Source: Caulobacterales bacterium (GTDB lineage Bacteria; Pseudomonadota; Alphaproteobacteria; Caulobacterales; Caulobacteraceae). From it: a stretch of 6,470 nt of DNA. Location of the stretch: positions 1-6,470 of the forward strand of contig CANKEA010000072.1 of assembly GCA_947480815.1 (NCBI GenBank), in the 5' to 3' direction. The notes beneath the pieces were generated by a model, which searched no databases, was not told the DNA's origin, and saw only the letters and a program-made list of their open reading frames with translations. Positions 1 through 5,876 of this stretch are shown in pieces (within the stretch, counting starts at the first letter, position 1; every line of letters begins with the position of its first letter). The position numbers and the translations under genes are program-made.

Positions 1-959
1 ATCTGGTTGACCGTACCGAACTCCTTGGGTGCCTTGCCGGCCTTTCCGAACTTGCCGATCAAAGTCCCGTCCAGCTCGAGCTTGTAGATCTCGCCACCGG
101 TTTCAATGTCGTTCACCGGGTTGGAGTTCGAACTATAGAGGTAGGGGTGCGGGCCCGTCGTAATGCACAGGGCCTGCGGGGCGCCGACGCCTTTAATTTC
201 CGTTTTGAAGGCACCGTTATTGTCGAACACCTGGATGCGCTTGTTGCCCTGGTCAGCGACGTAAACATTGCCGGCGGTATCGACCTGTACCGAATGAACA
301 CCTGAGAACTCGCCCGTGCCGGCACCGCGCTTGCCCCAAGCGGTCACGAACACCCCATCCTTGTCGAACTTGGCGACCCGAGCGTTGCCCATGCCATCGG
401 CAACGAAGATATTGCCAGCAGCATCCCAGGCGATGTCACTCGGGCGGTTGAACGCGTCCTGCTTTAGGCCAGAACCGTCGCTGGGAGCGGCTTCACGGGC
501 CGGCACCGGGATATCCTCTGATTTTCGGCCCAACAGCATAATTGCACGGCCAGCCTGGTTGAATTCCATGATAGTGTTCGACGACCCGTCGACGACCCAG
601 ATATTGTCCTTAGGGTCGATGCGGACCTGAGCGCCGACCAGGAAGGCATAAACGCCCGCGCCGATCTCGCGCATATAGGTGCCCGTTGCGCTGTATTCGT
701 AGAGTTTGGTGCCGCCATGGGAAAAAGCACGCGCGCCACCCATGATGGCAACAGGATCGCCGGTGTGGGTCAGGACGTAGACATTCCCCTTGGAGTCGGT
801 CGCGACGCCGGCCACCTCACCAAAGATTTCGTCGTTGGGCTGCTGCAGCGGTTGGGCGGCATCATAGGCGATGTCCTTTGCAACGGTCTGGGCCGGGGCA
901 AGAACAGGCGCAGCGCTAAGCACCGTCGCGGCGAGCAGGAGAGTCGTAAGTCGGTTCAT
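1..959 (-). CDS. Secreted NHL-repeat beta-propeller protein, PAL-like but lacking most catalytic residues (3' end outside window)
   Basis: A six-bladed NHL-type propeller is predicted, with 319 residues visible and no stop before the left edge. Residues 1-23 form a Sec signal peptide (Arg3, a Leu/Ala core, likely cut after APA before Gln24), so the protein should be periplasmic or extracellular. Blade-like repeats are seen near residues 46-100, 110-144, 171-208, 219-255 and 272-305, with typical motifs such as GNVYVAD and GNIFVAD. It is a paralogue of the upstream gene: both share SNSNP, GEIYK, ELDG and IGxFG in the same order. Compared with that protein and with rat PAL, the metal and catalytic positions are mostly changed: Ala110 and Asn318 replace two zinc-ligand His (His222 remains), Met190 replaces the catalytic Tyr, Gln237 replaces an Arg, and both disulfide Cys (at Asn171 and Gly191) are gone. 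It is therefore probably a binding or structural propeller, not a lyase; its function is unknown. The ATG at 959 is supported by GAGGAG seven bases upstream, overlapping the stop of the preceding gene, which suggests translational coupling. Confidence 0.88.
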   Translation of the reverse strand, partial: MNRLTTLLLAATVLSAAPVLAPAQTVAKDIAYDAAQPLQQPNDEIFGEVAGVATDSKGNVYVLTHTGDPVAIMGGARAFSHGGTKLYEYSATGTYMREIGAGVYAFLVGAQVRIDPKDNIWVVDGSSNTIMEFNQAGRAIMLLGRKSEDIPVPAREAAPSDGSGLKQDAFNRPSDIAWDAAGNIFVADGMGNARVAKFDKDGVFVTAWGKRGAGTGEFSGVHSVQVDTAGNVYVADQGNKRIQVFDNNGAFKTEIKGVGAPQALCITTGPHPYLYSSNSNPVNDIETGGEIYKLELDGTLIGKFGKAGKAPKEFGTVNQ

Positions 960-966
960 CTGCGAT

Positions 967-972
967 CTCCTC
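967..972 (-). promoter_or_regulatory. Ribosome binding site of the downstream NHL gene, overlapping the upstream stop codon
   Basis: On the minus strand GAGGAG lies seven bases before the ATG at 959 and overlaps the TGA stop (973-971) of the preceding gene. The two genes are separated by only 11 bases. This fixes the start of the downstream gene and supports co-translation from one mRNA. Confidence 0.75.
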
Positions 973-2086
973 ACTTGGCTTTCGGGGTCTGGGTGGAGAG
1001 GGCGGCGGACTTAGGCGCGGCGGCCTTGGGCCGTGGCACGGGCGGCGCCTTGCCCGAGCCTGGTACGCCGAGGGTCAGCTGTTGGACCCGCCACGATTCG
1101 ATTTCGCCAACGACGATGGAGTTGGGATTGCGACAGTCCATCATGTGAACGACTTGGAACCCAGGCTCACGCTTGGCAGGATGTCCAAAGCGGCCGATGA
1201 CGCGGCCGTCCAGCTCCATCTTATAGATCTCGCCCGTGATCGCCCATGACCCCGGCGTGTTGCCATTGGGGTTTGAGTTGCTGACAAACAGGTACTGGTG
1301 ATCGCCCTCGGTCGAGATACAGACCGTCCAGCCCACGCCCACGTTGGTCAACATGGTCTTAGGCTTCAAATTGTTATCGAGCACGTCATAGCGGGCGTTA
1401 GAACGATCGGCGACGTAGACATTGCCCTGGCGGTCGACCTGTAGGCCGTGCGGCAGTTCGAATTCACCGGGACCCTTTCCCGCCTTCTCGCTGCCGGCCT
1501 GCGTAATGTAGCGGCCATTCTTGTCGTACTTCACGACTCGATTATTGCAGTAGCCGTCGGAGACGAAGATGTTGCCTTGCTGGTCCCAGCCCACATCGGT
1601 CGGGCGGCAGAAGGTGTATTTCTGGTCTGGAAGATTGGCACCGGTCCGCGTGGCGGGCAGGCCCAATGTCGGATCGGGCCGGTGGCCCAGGACCATAAGG
1701 ACCTTACCCTGCGGGCTGAACTTGGTGACGAGGTTCGTGCCTTCATCAACCGTCCAGATGTTGTCCTGAGGATCGACGCGAACTGAGTGGGCGAAGGCGA
1801 AGCCGTAGTAGTTCTTGCCAATCTCGCGCACGAAATTGCCCCCGGCGTCGAATTCCCACAGGCGCGAACGGTCGCGCCGCATGAAGACGAAAATATGCCC
1901 TTTTGAATTGGTGGCCACGGCCACCGACTCGCCAAAATTCTGGCCAGGCGGGGGCTTCAGAAAGTTCGGCGTCGCCGTGAAGGGGATTTCGGGGACGTTC
2001 TGCACTGTCGCCTTGTTCTGGGCGTATGCAGCGCTGGCCGTAGCCAGCAAGGCCATCGCCAGGGCGGAAGTTAGGTATCGCTTCAC
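971..2086 (-). CDS. Secreted NHL-repeat protein resembling peptidyl-alpha-hydroxyglycine alpha-amidating lyase (PAL)
   Basis: This gene encodes 371 residues from a GTG start. Residues 1-22 are a Sec signal peptide (VKRY, Ala/Leu core, cut after AYA before Gln23). The mature part is an NHL beta-propeller that aligns along its length with the lyase domain of peptidylglycine alpha-amidating monooxygenase. PAL splits peptidyl-alpha-hydroxyglycine into an amidated product and glyoxylate using a metal held by three His. Matching positions are visible: Arg70 (rat Arg533), His100 (His585), Cys160 and Cys180 (the Cys634-Cys655 disulfide), Tyr179 in SDGYCNNR (Tyr654), His213 in LPHG (His690), Arg228 in VADR (Arg706) and probably His314 (His786). 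Rat Met784 appears to be replaced by Val312. Residues 342-371 form a Pro/Ala/Lys-rich tail outside the propeller. The GTG is chosen because AGGGAGA lies five bases before it and the signal peptide then begins correctly. In-frame ATGs at 2122 and 2212 lack a clear ribosome site or would bury the signal peptide. The family call is strong; the true substrate is unknown. Confidence 0.88.
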   Translation of the reverse strand: MKRYLTSALAMALLATASAAYAQNKATVQNVPEIPFTATPNFLKPPPGQNFGESVAVATNSKGHIFVFMRRDRSRLWEFDAGGNFVREIGKNYYGFAFAHSVRVDPQDNIWTVDEGTNLVTKFSPQGKVLMVLGHRPDPTLGLPATRTGANLPDQKYTFCRPTDVGWDQQGNIFVSDGYCNNRVVKYDKNGRYITQAGSEKAGKGPGEFELPHGLQVDRQGNVYVADRSNARYDVLDNNLKPKTMLTNVGVGWTVCISTEGDHQYLFVSNSNPNGNTPGSWAITGEIYKMELDGRVIGRFGHPAKREPGFQVVHMMDCRNPNSIVVGEIESWRVQQLTLGVPGSGKAPPVPRPKAAAPKSAALSTQTPKAK

Positions 2087-2091
2087 TCGGG

Positions 2092-2098
2092 TCTCCCT
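2092..2098 (-). promoter_or_regulatory. Ribosome binding site deciding the GTG start of the PAL-like gene
   Basis: AGGGAGA on the minus strand lies five bases before the GTG at 2086. The next in-frame ATG upstream (2122) has no purine-rich site at a suitable distance. This favours the GTG start, which also places the signal peptide at the N-terminus. Confidence 0.7.
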
Positions 2099-2264
2099 GT
2101 TTTGCCAGCCCCGTTTCTTCATTCTGACCGCAGTCGGAGCTTGGGCTCGGAACGGCGGCATATGGCCGTGAAATCGCCCTATTCCGCAAGGGGCCCGATC
2201 AGGAAAACGCATTGGCCGTGCCGTATCGACGAGGCGGCCGCAAAGCGATAACGAGAACTAAGAT

Positions 2265-2270
2265 AGGGAA
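2265..2270 (+). promoter_or_regulatory. Ribosome binding site of the flavin/Fe-S dehydrogenase
   Basis: AGGGAA lies six bases before the ATG at 2277. An overlapping ATG at 2272 is in another frame and meets a stop after five codons, so 2277 is the real start. Confidence 0.65.
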
Positions 2271-2276
2271 AATGCG

Positions 2277-5219
2277 ATGGCGAACGTGATGCTGCCTGGC
2301 CTGGAAAGGCGCCTGAAGGCCGAAGTGCCCGGCGAGGTGATGTTTGATGCCTTCAGCCGCGGCCGCTATTCCACAGACGCCTCTCATTATCAGGTAATGC
2401 CGGCGGGTGTAGTCACACCGACCACAACAGACGGTGCCGTGCGCGCCCTGGCCCTGGCGCGCGAAGAGGGGCTGACGGTCACCGCGCGCGGGGGCGGCAC
2501 CTCACAATGCGGCCAGACCGTCGGCCAAGGCCTGGTGATCGACGGCTCGCGTCATCTCAACAAAATTCTATCCATCGACCCCGGAAACCGTCGCGTTACA
2601 GTGCAGCCTGGCATTGTGCTGGATGACCTGAACCGCGAACTGAAGGCGCATGGCCTGTGGTTCCCGGTGGATGTTTCCACATCCTCGCGGGCCACCATCG
2701 GTGGCATGACTGGCAACAACAGCTGTGGCGGCCGCTCGCTGCGCTATGGCCTGATGCGCGACAACGTCATGGCCATCGACGCTGTGCTGGCCGACGGTCG
2801 CGAAATGCACTTCGGCGAGGTCGACGCGGCCCTGACCGAGATGGCACCTGGCCCCAACCGTGACCTGGCCGCCCGTCTGCTGGCGATCGGCAGTCGAGAG
2901 GCCGACGAAGTCGTCGCCCGGTTCCCTAACGTTCATCGCCGGGTCGGCGGTTATAACCTCGACATGCTTGACCCCGCCCTGGCCCGCCCGAACCTGGCGC
3001 GACTTCTGGTTGGGTCGGAAGGCACCCTGGCCTATTTCACGGCCATCGAGCTGAAGCTTTGGCCGGTGCTCGGTAAGCGCGCCGTCGGCGTCTGCCACTT
3101 CGGCTCGTTCCAGGCGGCGATGAATTCGGCGCAGCACTTGGTCAAGTTGAAACCCCTAGCCATCGAACTGGTCGACGCCACCATGCTGGGCCTGGCGGCC
3201 GAGATTCCGATGTTCCACGCTACGCTGGCGGCCATGATCCGGGGTGAGCCAGAGGCCATCCTGCTGGTCGAGTTCGACGACGGCGAGGAGGAGAACCTGC
3301 GCCGCATGAAGGCGCTCGGCGAGATGATGGGCGACCTTGGCTTCGACTTCAGCCATTCGGGTGCCAAGTGGGGTGGCATCGTCGAGGTGTTCGAACCGGG
3401 CCTGCAGAACGCCATTACCGAGCTGCGCAAGTCCGGTCTTAACATCATGATGTCGATGAAGGACCAGGCCAAGCCGATCTCCTTCGTTGAGGACTGCGCC
3501 GTACCGCTGGAGCACCTGGCCGAATATACCGACAAGTTGAACCAGTGCTTCGCCCGTCACGGCACCAAGGGCACGTTCTACGCCCATGCGTCGGAAGGCT
3601 GCCTGCATGTTCGACCGCTGCTGAACCTGCGGTTGGAAAAGGACGTCAAGGCGATGCGCGCCATTGCCGAGGAGGCGTTCTCGCTGGTGCGCGCGTTCAA
3701 GGGATCGCACTCTGGCGAACATGGCGACGGCCTGGTGCGCAGCGAATTTCACGGAGAGATGTTCGGTCAGCGTCTGGTCAAGGCGTTTGAAGACGTGAAG
3801 GATAGTTTCGACCCAGCCGGCTTCCTCAATCCGGGCAAGATTGTGCGGGCACCGAAATTCGATAACCGCTCGCTGTTCAGGTATTTCCCCGAATACGAGG
3901 TGCCGGACTTCACACCCAAACTCGACTGGTCAGAGTACCCCGGCTCGATCGGCGGACTGCAGGGCGCGGTCGAACAGTGCAATAATAACGGAGCCTGCCG
4001 AAAGATCGCCGGCGGAGCGATGTGCCCGTCATACCGCGCCACGCGCGACGAGGCGAATTCAACTCGCGGCCGGGCCAACAGCCTGCGTTTGGCTTTGTCG
4101 GGTCAGTTGGGACCAGAAGCCTTCACCTCAGATGCGATGACCGAGACGCTGAGCCTCTGTGTCTCCTGCAAGGCCTGTAAGCGCGAGTGCCCCACCGGCA
4201 TCGATATGGCGCGGATGAAGATAGAGGTTTCGGCCGCCCGCGCCGCCAAACATGGCTTCTCCCTGCGCGATCGGCTGATCGCTGAGCTGCCGCGCTATGC
4301 GCCCTGGGCTGCAGCCTTCGCCCCCGTGCTGAACCTGCGCAACAAGTTTCCATTGCTGCGTTGGCTGAGCGAGAAGGCTGTTGGATTGTCCGCCAAGCGC
4401 GCCCTGCCGACCTGGCGCGGCGACCGTTTCCAGGCCCCCGCCCCCGGCCCCGCCGACGTGGGCGAAGTCGTGCTCTGGGCCGACACCTTCAACGCCGCCT
4501 TCGAGCCAGAGAATCTGTACGCTGCCGTCGAGGTGTTGAACGCAGCGGGCTATCGCGTGCATTTCGCCAAGGCCACGGACGGTTCCAAACGTCCATTGTG
4601 CTGCGGCCGCACCTATCTCTCGGTCGGCGATGTCGACGGTGCACGGCGCGAAATGGCCCGATCTCTCGACGCCCTGGCACCCTTCCTGGACCGTGGCGTG
4701 CCGGTGGTGGGGCTGGAACCCAGCTGCCTGCTGTCGTTCCGCGATGAGGTTATGGCCGTCCTGCCGGGCGAGGCTGCAAACCAGGCGGCCGCCAGTGCGC
4801 TTCTATTCGAGGAATTCATCACCCGCGAAGCCAAGGCCGGGCGCCTTGGCCTGCCGCTGGCACCAATCGGCTCCAAGGTGCTGCTGCATGGCCACTGCCA
4901 CCAGAAGGCCTTTGGGGCCATGGGGGCAACCGAAGCAGCGCTGCGGCTGATTCCGAACATTCAACTGGAGACGATCGAGTCGAGTTGCTGCGGCATGGCC
5001 GGTGCCTTCGGCTATCAGGCCGAGACCATCGGCGTATCCCTGGCCATGGCCGAATTATCTCTGCTTCCCGCCGTACGCCAGGCTGGGCCTGAGGCGGTGA
5101 TCGTAGCCGATGGCACCTCCTGTCGTCACCAGATCATGGATGGACCCGAGGCAACGCCGATCCATGTGGCGCGTCTGCTGGCGGCCAGCTGTAAGGCGGC
5201 ATCCGCCGGCCGGGTCTAG
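2277..5219 (+). CDS. Fused FAD-binding/4Fe-4S D-2-hydroxyacid dehydrogenase, YdiJ (GlcD-GlcF fusion) type
   Basis: This 980-residue protein joins a GlcD-like flavin part to a GlcF-like iron-sulfur part, close to the roughly 1,000 residues usual for YdiJ proteins. The FAD_binding_4 (PCMH-type) domain covers about residues 40-265, with the pyrophosphate loop RGGGTSQCGQ (71-80), IGGMTGNNSCGG (141-152) and LVGSEGTLAY (244-253). The FAD-oxidase C-terminal domain runs to about 525, with HASEGCLHVRP (437-447), SGEHGDGLVRSE (479-490), which likely holds the catalytic His, and LNPGKI (517-522). The ferredoxin-like part shows Cys568, Cys574 and Cys583-Pro, then a classic CxxCxxCxxxCP set (Cys628, 631, 634, 638). 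Two CCG-type modules follow: CCG at 775-777 with EPSC at 814-817, and GHCH at 872-875 with CCGMAG at 904-909. There is no signal peptide or membrane helix, so it is cytoplasmic or on the inner membrane face. It probably passes electrons from a D-2-hydroxyacid to quinone or another carrier. E. coli YdiJ has been reported to act on D-2-hydroxyglutarate; the substrate here (2-hydroxyglutarate, lactate, glycolate or other) cannot be read from sequence. Confidence 0.93.
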   Translation: MANVMLPGLERRLKAEVPGEVMFDAFSRGRYSTDASHYQVMPAGVVTPTTTDGAVRALALAREEGLTVTARGGGTSQCGQTVGQGLVIDGSRHLNKILSIDPGNRRVTVQPGIVLDDLNRELKAHGLWFPVDVSTSSRATIGGMTGNNSCGGRSLRYGLMRDNVMAIDAVLADGREMHFGEVDAALTEMAPGPNRDLAARLLAIGSREADEVVARFPNVHRRVGGYNLDMLDPALARPNLARLLVGSEGTLAYFTAIELKLWPVLGKRAVGVCHFGSFQAAMNSAQHLVKLKPLAIELVDATMLGLAAEIPMFHATLAAMIRGEPEAILLVEFDDGEEENLRRMKALGEMMGDLGFDFSHSGAKWGGIVEVFEPGLQNAITELRKSGLNIMMSMKDQAKPISFVEDCAVPLEHLAEYTDKLNQCFARHGTKGTFYAHASEGCLHVRPLLNLRLEKDVKAMRAIAEEAFSLVRAFKGSHSGEHGDGLVRSEFHGEMFGQRLVKAFEDVKDSFDPAGFLNPGKIVRAPKFDNRSLFRYFPEYEVPDFTPKLDWSEYPGSIGGLQGAVEQCNNNGACRKIAGGAMCPSYRATRDEANSTRGRANSLRLALSGQLGPEAFTSDAMTETLSLCVSCKACKRECPTGIDMARMKIEVSAARAAKHGFSLRDRLIAELPRYAPWAAAFAPVLNLRNKFPLLRWLSEKAVGLSAKRALPTWRGDRFQAPAPGPADVGEVVLWADTFNAAFEPENLYAAVEVLNAAGYRVHFAKATDGSKRPLCCGRTYLSVGDVDGARREMARSLDALAPFLDRGVPVVGLEPSCLLSFRDEVMAVLPGEAANQAAASALLFEEFITREAKAGRLGLPLAPIGSKVLLHGHCHQKAFGAMGATEAALRLIPNIQLETIESSCCGMAGAFGYQAETIGVSLAMAELSLLPAVRQAGPEAVIVADGTSCRHQIMDGPEATPIHVARLLAASCKAASAGRV
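5216..5219. other. CTAG palindrome carrying the stop codons of two convergent genes
   Basis: The plus-strand TAG at 5217-5219 ends the dehydrogenase and the minus-strand TAG at 5218-5216 ends the DsbA-family gene. Both are read from one CTAG tetranucleotide. The coding regions therefore overlap by four bases, and there is no intergenic space for a terminator. Confidence 0.95.
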
Positions 5220-5866
5220 CCGACCTCTGCGGCAATCTTGCGCAAGGCTTCTTCAAACACCTGCGCCGGCTGGCCACCGGAGATTAGATATGTCACGTTG
5301 ATCACAATGGCCGGAACGGACGAAATGCCGCGCTGGCGCCAGAGGCCTTCCGCCTCGCGAACCTCCTGACTATAGCGGCCCGAGGTGACGACCTCGCGTG
5401 CGGCGTCCCGGTCTAGCCCCGCCTGTGCCGCAGCATCGGCGAGGACATCGGGTTCCTCCACATTGCGGTTGGTGGTGAAATAGGCCTCAAGCAGCGCCTG
5501 TTTGAGCAGGGCTTGCCGCCCTTGCGTCTCGGCCCAATGCAGCAGGCGATGGGCGCCAAAGGTGTTGTAAGATCGCGCGTTATCGTCGGCGTTCATTGTG
5601 AACCCAATCTCCGCGGCGCGGTCACGGATCATGTCGCGGCTGGCTAGGGCCTGTTCGGCGCTCATACCGTATTTATCCCGCAGCATCTGGGTACGATTGA
5701 CCCCGCCCGGTGGCATGTCTGGCCGCAGTTCGAACGGTTGGAAATACAACTGTGCCTCGACCTCGCAATCAAGCGCGCGCAACGCCTTGGTCAGTCCGCC
5801 CAGACCGATGGCGCACCAAGGACAGGCGACATCGGAGACGAAATCAATTCGCAGAGATTTAGCCAT
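5216..5866 (-). CDS. Cytoplasmic DsbA-family (FrnE-like) thiol-disulfide oxidoreductase
   Basis: This 216-residue protein has a thioredoxin fold with the DsbA-type helical insertion. The first strand, LRIDFVSDVACPWC, leads directly into the redox motif Cys15-Pro-Trp-Cys18. The conserved cis-proline is Pro185 in SSVPAIVIN, followed by the typical late SGGQP motif (196-200) and a C-terminal helix. Length and motifs match the FrnE/2-hydroxychromene isomerase-like DsbA group (about 210-240 residues), and the intact CPWC favours a redox enzyme over an isomerase or glutathione transferase. There is no signal peptide, so it acts in the cytoplasm, unlike classical periplasmic DsbA, and cannot directly oxidise the secreted propeller proteins nearby. 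The ATG at 5866 lies 10 bases after the stop of the LVIVD gene, with no strong ribosome site of its own (GAGGG is about 16 bases upstream, inside the preceding gene), so translation is probably coupled. FrnE proteins elsewhere are linked to oxidative stress or polyketide biosynthesis; the client here is unknown. Confidence 0.9.
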   Translation of the reverse strand: MAKSLRIDFVSDVACPWCAIGLGGLTKALRALDCEVEAQLYFQPFELRPDMPPGGVNRTQMLRDKYGMSAEQALASRDMIRDRAAEIGFTMNADDNARSYNTFGAHRLLHWAETQGRQALLKQALLEAYFTTNRNVEEPDVLADAAAQAGLDRDAAREVVTSGRYSQEVREAEGLWRQRGISSVPAIVINVTYLISGGQPAQVFEEALRKIAAEVG

Positions 5867-5876
5867 GCCGCGGCCG

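Larger units (their letters stand above)
2087..2276. other. Divergent intergenic region between the NHL operon and the flavin/Fe-S dehydrogenase
   Basis: These 190 bases must hold the start signals for two divergent units, the minus-strand NHL operon and the plus-strand dehydrogenase. I found no convincing -35/-10 pair on either strand. The 8-base direct repeat TGGCCGTG occurs at 2163-2170 and 2213-2220, 50 bases apart, and a weak imperfect stem (GCCCT with AGGGGC) lies near 2176-2195. Neither is strong enough to call an operator. No small gene is apparent. Confidence 0.5.

Noticed and set aside
1..959. Downstream NHL gene as a decaying pseudogene
   Set aside because: It has an intact frame over all visible codons, a good ribosome site, a clean signal peptide and conserved propeller blades; only catalytic positions are changed.
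717..1148. Plus-strand frame of 143 codons across the junction of the two NHL genes
   Set aside because: Both strands of this span are explained by the two minus-strand NHL genes with signal peptide and ribosome site, and the product is unrecognisable.
2087..2212. Upstream extension of the PAL-like gene to an ATG at 2212 or 2122
   Set aside because: The extension would place 42 or 12 polar residues before the signal peptide and lacks a ribosome site; the GTG at 2086 has a good one.
2100..2276. Possible sigma-70 promoters such as TTGCGG/CATATG on the minus strand or TTGGCC on the plus strand
   Set aside because: Only about half the consensus bases match and spacings are poor, so they are not distinguishable from chance.
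2568..3752. Long antisense open frames (189 and 198 codons) opposite the dehydrogenase
   Set aside because: They lie wholly inside a strongly supported flavoprotein gene, have no recognisable motif, and are expected where third codon positions are rich in G and C.
4128..4562. Antisense frame of 144 codons opposite the Fe-S half of the dehydrogenase
   Set aside because: It overlaps conserved Cys and CCG-domain coding sequence; its composition looks like a frame shadow, with no family signature.
5216..5866. Idea that the DsbA-family protein forms the disulfide of the secreted PAL-like protein
   Set aside because: It has no signal peptide and should be cytoplasmic, whereas the PAL-like protein is exported before folding.
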